A stretch of 64,000 nt of DNA. It comes from an uncultured Acetobacteraceae bacterium. Its GTDB lineage: Bacteria > Pseudomonadota > Alphaproteobacteria > Acetobacterales > Acetobacteraceae. The notes beneath the pieces were generated by a model. That model saw only the letters and a program-made list of their open reading frames with translations. It was not told the DNA's origin and did no database searches. The DNA is taken from contig CAITUP010000109.1 in the NCBI GenBank assembly GCA_903895595.1, positions 1-64,000 of the forward strand, in the 5' to 3' direction. Position 1 is the first letter of the stretch; every line of letters starts with the position of its first letter. Positions 1 through 9,403 of this stretch are shown here, in pieces. Position numbers and translations under genes: made by a program.

Positions 1-107
1 GCTTGACCCGACCAACTCAGGCCAATGGGGTACCGCCAAAAAAACCTCGCAATTTCAACGCGCCTCAAATCGCCAGAGTTGGTCGGGTCAAGCCCGACCA
101 TGACGAT
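1..107. repeat. Tandem-hairpin REP/BIME-like repeat, copy 1 (truncated by window start)
   Basis: gcttgacccgaccaactcaggccaatgggg...gttggtcgggtcaagcccgaccatgacg; same layout as the copy at 2118-2235. Confidence 0.8.
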
Positions 108-193
108 GAAGAGGTGACGACCGCCATAATGAGAACTGCCGATGACGGTATAAAAATGGTGTCATGCGGCGACAGCGGATAAATCCGCCGCGT

Positions 194-994
194 TTACGCC
201 CCAGCCCCCCGATACCACGCCGGCACCCGCTTCTCCCGAAACGCCGCCGTCCCCTCATGCCCCTCGGCTGAGGCCCGAGCCATCCAACCCTCATGGGCGA
301 GCATGGTGACTTGGCGTTCGTCCAGCAGTAGCCCGTTGGCGCCCAGGAAGCTTTTTTTCGTGATCGCCATCGCGCTCGGCCCGCTGAGGAACACCGCGTC
401 GATCACCGAGGCGAGTTTGGCTTCCATCGCGTCCGCCGCCACGACCTCGTGCACCAGCCCGATCCGCATCGCTTCCTCGGCTCCGAAACGTTCCCCGGTC
501 AGAGCGTAACGCCGGGTGTGCCGCAGCCCGATGGCGCCGATCATGTAGGTGGAGATCGGGGTGGGTGAGACCCCGACCCGGACCTCGGTGATGCCGAACA
601 GCGCGTCCGGGGTGGCGAAGGCCACATCCACGCAGCAGGCGATGCCGACCCCGCCGCCGAAGCAGGCGCCGTGGATCACCGCGATGGTCGGTTTCGGAAA
701 CTCGTTCAGCAGCTGCATCGCCCGCGTGGTCGCGACGGATGCCGCGAGGTTTTCCTCCGGCGGATAATCCGCGACCTGGTTCAGCCAGCGGATATCCGCG
801 CCCGCCTGGAAATGCTTGCCGGCCCCGCGCACCACCAGACAGCGCACGGCGGGATCGGCCGCCAGCTGCGGCAATCCGTCGATCAGTGCCGCCAACATGT
901 CGGCGTTATAGGCGTTCCCGACCTCCGGCCGGTTGAGCGTCACGGTCGCCACGCCGCGGGCGTCGATATTCAACAGAACGATATTGTCGGTCAT
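194..994 (-). CDS. Enoyl-CoA hydratase/isomerase family protein
   Basis: 266 aa; crotonase motifs AGKHFQAGADI and GACFGGGVGIACCVDVAFA. Confidence 0.88.
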   Translation of the reverse strand: MTDNIVLLNIDARGVATVTLNRPEVGNAYNADMLAALIDGLPQLAADPAVRCLVVRGAGKHFQAGADIRWLNQVADYPPEENLAASVATTRAMQLLNEFPKPTIAVIHGACFGGGVGIACCVDVAFATPDALFGITEVRVGVSPTPISTYMIGAIGLRHTRRYALTGERFGAEEAMRIGLVHEVVAADAMEAKLASVIDAVFLSGPSAMAITKKSFLGANGLLLDERQVTMLAHEGWMARASAEGHEGTAAFREKRVPAWYRGAGA

Positions 995-1915
995 TCAAAC
1001 CACCTTCGAAGGATCGGTATTGCCGCCGCAGACCACCACGCCGACGCGGGCGCCCTCGGGCGGAACGAAACGGCCGGAGAGCAGCGCGGCGAGTGCCGTC
1101 GCGCCGCCGGGTTCGGCGATCAGGCGGCATTGCTCCCACAACCAGCGTTGGGCCGCGGCGATGGCGGCGTCATCAACCAGCACCGCGGCCGCGACATGGG
1201 CTTGGGCAACCGGGAACATCAGCCGTCCGACCTGACGCGCCCCCAGCGCATCGGCGGCGAGGCCCCCGACCGGTGCATCCACCGGCTGGCCGGCAGCCAG
1301 AGCGTTGTGCAAGCCGGGGCATCCCTCGGGTTCCACGCTGATCACGGCAGCCGACCCGGCGTACCACGCGGCAACACCGCCGATCAGGCCGCCGCCGCCG
1401 GTCGCCACCAGGATGTGGGTCAGGTCCGGGGCATCGGTCTCGAACTCCCGTCCGACGGTACCCTGGCCCGCGAGCACGGCCTCATGGTCGTAGGCATGCA
1501 CTTCCAAAGCGCCGGTCTGGGCCTGCCGCACCCGCGACGCCGCCAGAGCCTCGGCATAGGCCGCCCCACCTTGAACCACGCGCGCGCCATAGCTCGCGAT
1601 ACGGTCGGTTTTGGTCTTGGGCGTGGTCGCCGGGACGAAAATCTCCGCCGTCACACCCAATTCACGCGCCGCATACGCGACGGCGGCCCCATGATTCCCG
1701 CCGGAGGCCGCGATCACCCCGCCCGCCGGCAGATCGGCGGTCAGCAGCCGGTTGAACGCGCCACGCGGCTTAAAGCTGCCGGTGTGTTGCAACAGCTCCA
1801 GCTTCAGCGTTACCGGGACGCCGAACGCGGCTTCGCCCAAGCGTAGAATAGGGGTGTGGCGCACATAGGGTGCGATCCGGCGGGCAGCGGCGGCGATGGC
1901 GGAGCGGTTTGTCAT
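995..1915 (-). CDS. Threonine/serine dehydratase-like PLP-dependent enzyme
   Basis: 306 aa; LELLQHTGSFKPRGA PLP-lysine motif, ASGGNHGAAVAYAA, glycine loop VATGGGGLIGG. Confidence 0.85.
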   Translation of the reverse strand: MTNRSAIAAAARRIAPYVRHTPILRLGEAAFGVPVTLKLELLQHTGSFKPRGAFNRLLTADLPAGGVIAASGGNHGAAVAYAARELGVTAEIFVPATTPKTKTDRIASYGARVVQGGAAYAEALAASRVRQAQTGALEVHAYDHEAVLAGQGTVGREFETDAPDLTHILVATGGGGLIGGVAAWYAGSAAVISVEPEGCPGLHNALAAGQPVDAPVGGLAADALGARQVGRLMFPVAQAHVAAAVLVDDAAIAAAQRWLWEQCRLIAEPGGATALAALLSGRFVPPEGARVGVVVCGGNTDPSKVV

Positions 1916-2117
1916 GATGCACCGGACGCTGGCACGCCAGCGGCCGCGTCACAACCCGGTATCGGCTCAACCGGCAGAGCCGGGTAGATGAATGGGATGA
2001 GTGTACAAGAAGACAGAAGGGGGCGGCTCCTATCGACTTACGTGTCGGTATTTCGTGGACTTCTCCGGCCACCGTCCGGCGGACGGGTAATCGCATATGG
2101 CGGTTTCCCGCGTTTCC

Positions 2118-2235
2118 CGTCATGGTCGGGCCTGATCCGACCATCTCACGCCAATGGGGCACCGTTCGAAAAACCCTGCCTTTTCAACGGTGCGTAAAAT
2201 CGCGGGAGATGGTCGGGTCACGCCCGACCATGACG
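2118..2235. repeat. Tandem-hairpin REP/BIME-like repeat, copy 2
   Basis: 13-bp terminal inverted arms CGTCATGGTCGGG / CCCGACCATGACG; each half folds as its own GGTCGG..CCGACC hairpin. Confidence 0.85.
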
Positions 2236-2327
2236 AGCGGGGCCGCCAAAGGTCATATGCGATCGCCCCGACCCTTTCCCCACTCCCCGCTTTCTTTCCA
2301 AACCGATTCAGGCCAGATTGCGGCCTC

Positions 2328-2762
2328 ATGCAGACCTCGCACCGTATGCACGGCAGTTGCGCGTCCCGGGACGGGCAGGCTGTGCTGTTGATCGGCCCCC
2401 CGGGTTCGGGCAAGTCCGATTTGGTGTTGCGACTGCTGGGACGGGGTTTCCAACTCGTGGCGGACGATCGGGTTTACATCCAGGACGGTACAGTCAGCGC
2501 ACCGGCGGCCTTGTTCGGCCTGCTGGAGGTGCGCGGCCTCGGCATCGTACGCCTGCCCGCCGTCGCCTCCGCCCGCCTCGCTCTGGTCGCCGACCTGTCG
2601 GAACGCGCCGAGCGGTTGCCGGAACCGGAGACGCACGCCGAACTGGGCGTGCCGCTGATCCGCATCGACGCCGCCGCTGCCTCCGCCCCCGACCGGATCG
2701 CGTTGGCGCTCGACTGCGCCCTCGGCCGCGTCACGCAAATCGCCGGAGCCTTCGCGGCATGA
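2328..2762 (+). CDS. hprK: HPr kinase/phosphorylase, short alphaproteobacterial form (C-terminal kinase domain only)
   Basis: Walker A GPPGSGKSD, ADDRVY and EVRGLGI signatures; upstream of rapZ and PTS genes. Confidence 0.9.
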   Translation: MQTSHRMHGSCASRDGQAVLLIGPPGSGKSDLVLRLLGRGFQLVADDRVYIQDGTVSAPAALFGLLEVRGLGIVRLPAVASARLALVADLSERAERLPEPETHAELGVPLIRIDAAAASAPDRIALALDCALGRVTQIAGAFAA

Positions 2763-3709
2763 CCGACGCCCCGGACCGCCAGCGCATCGTGCTGGTCACC
2801 GGCCTGTCCGGCGCCGGCAAGGCATCCGTCCTCCACGCCCTCGAAGACGCCGGATACGACGCCGTCGACAACCCCCCGCTCGGCATGATCGAGGACATGG
2901 TCGCCCGCGGCGGCGGTAGGTTGGCCATCGGTGTGGATGCTCGCACCCGCGGCTTCGACTCGAACGAAGTCCTCGCCGCCCTCGATCGCCTGCGCGCCAA
3001 CCCGGCGCTCTACCCTGAACTTGTCTATGTCAGCGCGGATGAGACGACGCTGCTGCGCCGCTACACCGAAAGCCGCCGCCGCCACCCGCTGGCGCCGCAA
3101 GGCGTGGTGTCGGAGGGAATCGCCGCCGAACGCGCGATCACCGCCGGACTGCGGGCAGCCGCCGACCTGACCATCGACACCACCGACCGCCCGATCGCCG
3201 ATCTGCGCCGCGAAATCGAGCGCCGGTTCGGCGCCGGCCCAGACCAGGACGGCCGCGGCTTGGCGGTTTCCCTGGTGTCCTTCGGCTATCCCCATGGCCT
3301 GCCGCCGGACGCGGATCTGGTATTCGACGCACGCTTCCTGCGGAACCCGCACTACGACCCCATCTTGAGGCCTCGCACCGGACTGGACCCGGAGGTCGGC
3401 GCCTATGTGGCGGCGGACCCGGATTTCAAGTTATTTTTCGTCAAGGTGGCGGAATTGGTCGAGATGCTCTTGCCGAGGTTCGTACAAGAGGGCAAAAAAT
3501 ACATCACGGTCGCCATCGGGTGCACCGGGGGGCGGCATCGCTCCGTCTATCTGGTCGAACTTTTGGCACGGCGGCTTGCCACCAACGCGGCAAACGCCGA
3601 AACAGGACTTGGCTGGCGGCTGCATGTGTCGCACCGCGAACTTGCTCGAGATGGTAAAGACGACCGGGTGGGACCTGCTTCCCGCCCGCTGTCAGGCGTG
3701 GAGGCCTGA
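2759..3709 (+). CDS. rapZ: RNase adapter protein RapZ (YvcJ-like P-loop protein)
   Basis: GLSGAGKASVLHALEDAGYDAVDNPP..., SFGYPHGLPPDADLVFDARFLRNP, IGCTGGRHRSVYLVE; starts inside the hprK stop region. Confidence 0.92.
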   Translation: MTDAPDRQRIVLVTGLSGAGKASVLHALEDAGYDAVDNPPLGMIEDMVARGGGRLAIGVDARTRGFDSNEVLAALDRLRANPALYPELVYVSADETTLLRRYTESRRRHPLAPQGVVSEGIAAERAITAGLRAAADLTIDTTDRPIADLRREIERRFGAGPDQDGRGLAVSLVSFGYPHGLPPDADLVFDARFLRNPHYDPILRPRTGLDPEVGAYVAADPDFKLFFVKVAELVEMLLPRFVQEGKKYITVAIGCTGGRHRSVYLVELLARRLATNAANAETGLGWRLHVSHRELARDGKDDRVGPASRPLSGVEA

Positions 3710-3783
3710 GCCGAACCGATGATCACCCATAAAGACAGTGGGCTTCCCGTCGCGGGAGCCGGTAGGGACATCATGGCACGCCG

Positions 3784-4209
3784 ATGATCGGACTCATCCT
3801 GGTCACCCACGGCCGTCTGGCCGAGGAATTGCGATCCGCCATGGAGCATGTGGTGGGCGCGCAGCGAAACGTCGATACGATCTGCATCGGTCCCGATGAC
3901 GATATGGAATCCCGTCGCTGCGATATCGAGCAATGCATCGGCCGCTGCGACACCGGCGACGGAGTCGTCCTGCTGACGGACATGTTCGGCGGCACCCCAT
4001 CCAACCTCGCGATCTCCATGATGGAGCGTGGCGGGGTGGAGGTCATCGCCGGCGTCAACCTGCCGATGCTGGTCAAACTCGCCAAAATCCGCTCCAGCCA
4101 GCCACTCGCCGACGCGGTCATCTGCGCCGAGGAAGCCGGGCGGAAATACATCGCCTCCGCGTCCCACGTGCTGCACGGCTGCCGCCGCACCGGAACCGCC
4201 TGCGGATGA
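3784..4209 (+). CDS. PTS mannose-type EIIA domain protein
   Basis: MIGLILVTHGRLAEEL, LTDMFGGTPSN; in PTS locus. Confidence 0.9.
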   Translation: MIGLILVTHGRLAEELRSAMEHVVGAQRNVDTICIGPDDDMESRRCDIEQCIGRCDTGDGVVLLTDMFGGTPSNLAISMMERGGVEVIAGVNLPMLVKLAKIRSSQPLADAVICAEEAGRKYIASASHVLHGCRRTGTACG

Positions 4210-4496
4210 GCGGGTCCGACGCCGCCGTCCTCAGCCGCGATGTCACGATCGTCAACAAGCGCGGCCTGCACGCCCGCGCCGCCGCCAAATTCGTCACTCT
4301 GGCCGAGACCTTCGGCGCCTGCGTCGAGGTCGTGCGCGACGGGCAAAACGTCAACGCGCGCTCCATCATGGGCCTGATGATGCTGGGCGCCGGCCGCGGA
4401 TCGAGCATCGAACTCCGAGCCGAAGGCTGGGACGCGAAAGAGGCGCTGGACGCCCTGGCGGCCTTGGTCGAGGCCGGCTTCCATGAATCCGACTGA
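4206..4496 (+). CDS. ptsH: HPr family phosphocarrier protein
   Basis: RGLHARAAAKF (His active site), ARSIMGLMMLGAG; ATGA overlap with EIIA gene. Confidence 0.92.
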   Translation: MSGSDAAVLSRDVTIVNKRGLHARAAAKFVTLAETFGACVEVVRDGQNVNARSIMGLMMLGAGRGSSIELRAEGWDAKEALDALAALVEAGFHESD

Positions 4497-6303
4497 AGCA
4501 CCGCCCCGCCGGGTGCCGCGACCGGTGGTGGAGCGTGTGTTTGTCGGAATCCCGGTTTCCCCCGGCGTCGCGATCGGGCCGGTCTTCGGTACGTCCGAGC
4601 CCAAGGCCGAAATCACCCGCTTAAAGATCCACGCCGCCGACATCGCGGCCGAAGGCGCCCGCCTCGAAGCCGCCATCGCCCAGTCGCGCAAGCAGCTCGG
4701 CAAGCTGCGCATCCGGCTGACGGTGCTGCCCGAGGAAAGCCAAGCCGAGATCGCGCCGCTGATCGACGCCTACGTCCGTATGCTCGGTCCCTCCCGCCTC
4801 GTGCGCGGGGTCAAGCGCCGAATCGAGGAAGGGCTGATGTCGGCCGAGGCGGCGGTAGTGGCGGAGGCCGATGCCATCGCAGCGCAAATTGTCGGTCACT
4901 CCGAAGCCGGGGCCAGTGCGGAGGACCGCGCCGGGCTGCGGCGTCAAGCCGAGGAAGTGCGCGAAATCGGCCGCCGGCTGGTGCGCAACCTGACCCGCGC
5001 GCCGTTCCGCAGTTTCGCCGGCCTGCCCGATGGTGCGATCCTATACAGCGAGTCCCTGCGGCCCGCGGATGCCGCCTTGCTCGATCCGTCCCGATTAGCG
5101 GGGGTCGCGACGGAAGAAGGCGGCACCGACGGGCATACCGCTGTGATGCTGCGCGCCTTGGGGGTCCCCGCGGTGCTCGGGGCGGCAGGCATCGGGCACG
5201 CGATCAAGCCGGGCGAATTGGCGATTGTCGACGGCGGGGCGGGCACGGTGGTCCTGAATCCCTCTGCCGCCACCTTGGCCGCCGCCCGCCGCGCCGTCAC
5301 CGCCTTCGCGCGGGAGCGTCAGCGCTTCGCCCGGTTGCGGCGCCTGCCGGCGGAAACCGAGGATGGGGAGTCGGTCGAACTCCAGGCTAACTTGGAATTG
5401 CCGCTCGAACTGCCGCTGATCGCCCAGTCCGGCGCGGTCGGCATAGGCCTGCTGCGCACCGAATTCCTGTTCATGAACCGCGAAACCGTCCCGGACGAGA
5501 ACAGCCAAGCGGAGGTCTATCGTTCGGTCGTGGAAGCCATGAACGGCGACCCCGTCACCATCCGCGTGCTGGACTGGGGCGGCGAGAAGGAAATCGAGGC
5601 TCTGTCCGCCGCCGGCATCGTGCCCGATTACGCCGACACCAACCCGGCGCTGGGCATGCGCGGCATCCGCCTGTTGCTGCGGCGCCCCGAGTTGTTCGAG
5701 ACCCAACTGGCCGCGATCTTGCGCGCCGCCTCGGTCGGACCCGTGCGGGTGATGCTCCCGATGGTCACCAACGTCGCCGAGGTCCGCGAAGCCCGCGAAA
5801 TCTACGAACGCGTCGCCCGCCGCCTGCGCCGCCGCGGCGAACGGCTGCCGGAGAAACTGCCCCCGCTGGGGATCATGATCGAAACCCCCGGCGCCGCCCT
5901 GTCCGCCGATGCCCTGGCGTTGGAGGCGGATTTCTTCGCCATCGGCACCAACGACCTGACCGCCTACACCCTGGCCGTGGACCGGGGCGAAAGCGACGTC
6001 GCGGAACTCTACGATCCCCTGCACCCGGCGGTGCTGCGCCTGATCCAGTTCGCGACCGAGGCGGCGCTGCGCATGCGCATGCCGGTGTCGGTGTGCGGGG
6101 AAATGGGCGGCAACCCGGCACTGATCCCGCTGCTGATGGGGCTGGGGCTGCGGTCGTTCAGCATGAACGCCTCGGCCGTGCCTCGGGTGAAGCAGGTCGT
6201 CCGCTCCGTCGAAATCGACGCCTGTGCTCGATTCGCGCGGAAGGTGATGGAGCAGTCGGACCCGGAGGCGATCCGGCAGATGGTGGCTGGGTTCGGGAAG
6301 TAG
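4483..6303 (+). CDS. ptsI: PTS enzyme I (phosphoenolpyruvate-protein phosphotransferase)
   Basis: 606 aa; GGTDGHTAVMLRALGVPAVLG, GIGLLRTEFLFMNR, FAIGTNDLTAYTLAVDR. Confidence 0.93.
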   Translation: MNPTEAPPRRVPRPVVERVFVGIPVSPGVAIGPVFGTSEPKAEITRLKIHAADIAAEGARLEAAIAQSRKQLGKLRIRLTVLPEESQAEIAPLIDAYVRMLGPSRLVRGVKRRIEEGLMSAEAAVVAEADAIAAQIVGHSEAGASAEDRAGLRRQAEEVREIGRRLVRNLTRAPFRSFAGLPDGAILYSESLRPADAALLDPSRLAGVATEEGGTDGHTAVMLRALGVPAVLGAAGIGHAIKPGELAIVDGGAGTVVLNPSAATLAAARRAVTAFARERQRFARLRRLPAETEDGESVELQANLELPLELPLIAQSGAVGIGLLRTEFLFMNRETVPDENSQAEVYRSVVEAMNGDPVTIRVLDWGGEKEIEALSAAGIVPDYADTNPALGMRGIRLLLRRPELFETQLAAILRAASVGPVRVMLPMVTNVAEVREAREIYERVARRLRRRGERLPEKLPPLGIMIETPGAALSADALALEADFFAIGTNDLTAYTLAVDRGESDVAELYDPLHPAVLRLIQFATEAALRMRMPVSVCGEMGGNPALIPLLMGLGLRSFSMNASAVPRVKQVVRSVEIDACARFARKVMEQSDPEAIRQMVAGFGK

Positions 6304-6315
6304 GCGGCGTTCGCG

Positions 6316-6582
6316 TCAAATCTCGTCGGAGGCGTCGATCCGGTCGTCGTCGCGAACGGCCCCGGCCGTTCCAAAGCGCTGTAGTAACGCCTTGGCACGC
6401 GCGGGAGTCGACCGAGCCCCACGCGCGGTAAAATAGCGTTCGGCTTCGGCACGCGCACCGAGGCGTGCGGCGACTGCCGTGGCCACGAAGAGGTTCATGC
6501 TGATCCCTGCTTCGGCTGCCTGCCGCATGATCGCATCGCGCATATTTTCGGGCAGGCGGAGCTGGATTTTGACGTAGCTCAT
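6316..6582 (-). CDS. Ribbon-helix-helix/HicB-like antitoxin candidate
   Basis: MSYVKIQLRLPENMRDAIMRQAAEAGISMNLFVATAVAARLG; overlaps the PIN gene stop by 4 nt. Confidence 0.65.
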   Translation of the reverse strand: MSYVKIQLRLPENMRDAIMRQAAEAGISMNLFVATAVAARLGARAEAERYFTARGARSTPARAKALLQRFGTAGAVRDDDRIDASDEI

Positions 6583-7004
6583 AGTCTGATCCTTCGTAAC
6601 AGCGGGCCAGGGCGTTGGGCATGAATGCCGAAATATGCCGCGGCGTCACGCATGTGTTTCAAATTGAACGTCGCGATGGCATCGGCATTTCCGTTAATGG
6701 CCGTTTCCACGACCAACTCGTCGTCCGCATGGGCGCCGGTCGGGCGCCAATGGAAATCGAAAACGACCGGCACGCACACGCCTGCCAGGGCATCGAGAAG
6801 CTCCTCCACTTCCCCTTCGGTTGCTCCGGCCCGGTCCAGGTGCTGTCGGCGCCGCAGAACCGCGTCGTATTCCAGCAACAGAGAGGTCGTCAGCAAGAGG
6901 CGAAACCGGCCGTCGAGGGCATCCAGCAGCAGTTGCCGTGACGCGCCTTCGGGGGAAATGAATGCGGATAAAACAACGTCGGTATCGAGGACTACTCGCA
7001 GCAT
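6579..7004 (-). CDS. PIN-domain toxin, putative TA toxin component
   Basis: MLRVVLDTDVVLSAFISPEGASRQLL, ADDELVVETAINGNADAIATFNLKHM. Confidence 0.85.
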   Translation of the reverse strand: MLRVVLDTDVVLSAFISPEGASRQLLLDALDGRFRLLLTTSLLLEYDAVLRRRQHLDRAGATEGEVEELLDALAGVCVPVVFDFHWRPTGAHADDELVVETAINGNADAIATFNLKHMRDAAAYFGIHAQRPGPLLRRIRL

Positions 7005-7039
7005 GTGCCACCATATATAGGGGCACTATGAAAGGTCAA
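7005..7039 (-). promoter_or_regulatory. Sigma70-like promoter with a near-palindrome over the -10, abutting the PIN toxin start codon
   Basis: Minus strand TTGACC (7034-7039), 16-nt spacer, TATATG (7012-7017), then 7 nt to ATG at 7004; imperfect 22-nt palindrome gtgccaccatatataggggcac at 7005-7026. Confidence 0.55.
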
Positions 7040-7126
7040 CAGCTTGATGCAATGACCGAACGCAGCCATGATACCAATTGAAGTCATACCAACCGAACTA
7101 GCCACTGACGCACTGGAATTCGCCAC

Positions 7127-7158
7127 ATCGTCATGCCGACGCTGGTCGGCATGACGAT
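7127..7158. repeat. 14-bp perfect inverted repeat with GCTG loop
   Basis: atCGTCATGCCGAC gctg GTCGGCATGACGat. Confidence 0.85.
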
Positions 7159-7214
7159 TTACCACGCGCCGAGGTGTCAATGGTAAGGTCCGCTGGTATC
7201 GCAACCTGTTTGCC

Positions 7215-7709
7215 GTGGACCCAAACAGGAACCCGAGCGTGGATTTGTATTTTATCGTCAAAACCCTACACATCCTGAGCGCCACCGTGCTGTTCGGCAC
7301 CGGGGCCGGCATCGCCTTTTTCATGCTCCAGGGATACCTGAGCGGCATCCCGGCCGCCCGCCGCTTCGCCGCCGCCGCGACAGTCCGCGCCGACTTCCTC
7401 TTCACGCTCCCCGCCGTCATCGTCCAACCGCTCAGCGGCGCCTGGCTTGTATGGAGCGGCGAATTCGACTGGTCCGACCGGTGGCTCGTCGTCACCTACG
7501 TGCTCTATTTGGTTGCCGGAGTCTGCTGGATACCGGTCGTAGGGATTCAAATGCGGATGAAGGCACTCCTCGACGCCGAAGCAGCCACCGGCATCCTCGA
7601 CGTCGCGCGACTGTCGCGCCTGTTCCGCTGGTGGTTCGTGCTCGGCTGGCCGGCGTTCGGCGGGCTTATCGCGGTGTTTTACCTCATGGTGGCGAAACCC
7701 TCATGGTAG
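7215..7709 (+). CDS. DUF2269-like integral membrane protein
   Basis: Hydrophobic segments FIVKTLHILSATVLFGTGAGIAFFM, FWWVFVLGWPAFGG-like C-terminus; exact start uncertain. Confidence 0.7.
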   Translation: MDPNRNPSVDLYFIVKTLHILSATVLFGTGAGIAFFMLQGYLSGIPAARRFAAAATVRADFLFTLPAVIVQPLSGAWLVWSGEFDWSDRWLVVTYVLYLVAGVCWIPVVGIQMRMKALLDAEAATGILDVARLSRLFRWWFVLGWPAFGGLIAVFYLMVAKPSW

Positions 7710-8818
7710 CCCGCGTCCTCATCATCGGCGGCTACGGCAATTTCGGCAGCTACATCGCCAAATCGCTCGCGCCGGACCCGGAAATCCAACTCCTGATCGG
7801 CGGGCGGTCGCAGCCGAAAGCGACGATCTTCGCCGCCCGACTCGCCGCCGCCAACCCGGCGGAGGGGCATGCGATCGACATCGGCGGAGACCTCGCCGCC
7901 GCGTTCGCGCGCATCCGGCCCGATATCGTCGTGCACACCACCGGCCCGTTCCAGAATCAGGACTACCGGGTCGCCCGAGCCTGTATTGGCCAAGGTTGCC
8001 ATTACATGGACCTCGCGGATGCGCGCCGCTTCGTCATCTCGATCGGCGAACTCGACGCCGCCGCCCGCGCACGCGGAGTCCTCGTCGTCAGCGGCGCCAG
8101 TTCGGTCCCATGCCTCACCGCCGCGGCGATCGACCATTATCGCCCCGGTTTCGCGCGGCTCGACACCGCCGATTACGGCATTAGCGCCGCGCAACAGACC
8201 AACCGCGGCCTCGCGACCACATCGGCGGTCTTGAGCTACGTCGGCAAACCGCTGCCGCGGCTGCGCGAGGGCCGGATGCGACGCGTGTTCGGCTGGCAGA
8301 ACACGCACGCTGTCCGTTACCCGGAATTGGGCCTTCGCCTGTTCGGGAACTGCGACATCCCCGATCTGGACCTGTTTCCGCGGCGCTATCCGGATTTGCG
8401 CGACATCCGCTTCGCCGCCGGGCATGAGCTGAAAATCCTGCACGCGGGCACCTGGGCGCTCGGCTGGCTGGTGCGGATCGGCCTGATCCGCTCTCTCGAC
8501 GCGCACGCGGAACGCCTGCTGAAACTCGCCTTCCTGTTCGACCGCTTCGGATCGAGCCGGTCGGGGTTCCACATGTTCCTGTCCGGGGAGGGCCACGACG
8601 GCCGCCCGAAACGCGTCCGCTTCTTCATCGTCGCCCGCTCGGGACACGGCCCGTACATTCCATGCATGCCGGCGATCCTGCTCGCGAAGCGTCTGGCACG
8701 CGGTGAGATCGCCGTCAGGGGCGCCACGCCGTGCCTCGATTTGATCGCGTTGGACGACTATCTTGGCGCACTGAAAGGTCTCGATATTTCGGTGCACGCG
8801 GACCGCGCCGATGCCTGA
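7703..8818 (+). CDS. Saccharopine dehydrogenase NADP-binding domain protein
   Basis: MVARVLIIGGYGNFGSYIAKSLAPD Rossmann motif; ATG overlaps previous gene. Confidence 0.82.
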   Translation: MVARVLIIGGYGNFGSYIAKSLAPDPEIQLLIGGRSQPKATIFAARLAAANPAEGHAIDIGGDLAAAFARIRPDIVVHTTGPFQNQDYRVARACIGQGCHYMDLADARRFVISIGELDAAARARGVLVVSGASSVPCLTAAAIDHYRPGFARLDTADYGISAAQQTNRGLATTSAVLSYVGKPLPRLREGRMRRVFGWQNTHAVRYPELGLRLFGNCDIPDLDLFPRRYPDLRDIRFAAGHELKILHAGTWALGWLVRIGLIRSLDAHAERLLKLAFLFDRFGSSRSGFHMFLSGEGHDGRPKRVRFFIVARSGHGPYIPCMPAILLAKRLARGEIAVRGATPCLDLIALDDYLGALKGLDISVHADRADA

Positions 8819-9263
8819 ATTGCGCCGCGCCCCCTACAGCTACAGGGACGATCCGGCCGTTCCGGCGTTCGACGACAGCACCGCGCTGTTCGTCTTCGAC
8901 GGCGTGTGCGTCCTGTGCTCCGGCGGCGCCGCCTTCCTCATGCGCCACGACCGGCACGCGCGGATGAATTTCACGCCCGCCCGATCGCCGCTCGGCCAAG
9001 CGCTCTACGCCCACTACGCCGTCGATTGGAACGAGACTTACCTGCTGATCGCGGAGGGCCGCGCCTACACGGCAAGCGCGGGTTATCTGCGGCTGTGCGC
9101 CATCCTCGGCGGTGCATGGCATTGTTTGCGGCTGGCCGCGATCCTGCCCGAAGACTGGCGCGATGCCGCCTATACAATCGTGGCGCGCCATCGCTACCGC
9201 TGGTTCGGTCGGGTCGCGCACTGCGCACTTCTCACCCCCGAACAGCGGGCGCGATTGTTGTAA
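8811..9263 (+). CDS. DCC (DUF393) thiol-disulfide oxidoreductase family protein
   Basis: ALFVFDGVCVLCSGGAAFLMRHDR DxxCxLC motif. Confidence 0.85.
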   Translation: MPELRRAPYSYRDDPAVPAFDDSTALFVFDGVCVLCSGGAAFLMRHDRHARMNFTPARSPLGQALYAHYAVDWNETYLLIAEGRAYTASAGYLRLCAILGGAWHCLRLAAILPEDWRDAAYTIVARHRYRWFGRVAHCALLTPEQRARLL

Positions 9264-9403
9264 CGCTGGACATGGCACTGTTGCCCTCCGCCGCGGAAGG
9301 CCCGGCTCCCACGACCCAAATGTCGCATACAGGAGAGGCACCGGCCCGAAGGCAGCAATCCCGCTTGGTTATCGCTACCACGCCATGCGTTTCCGGCTTG
9401 CCT

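Noticed and set aside
2120-2413. ORFs translating as ..SWSGLTRPS../..MVGPDPT.. around the repeats
   Set aside because: These are translations of the REP-like hairpin elements, not proteins.
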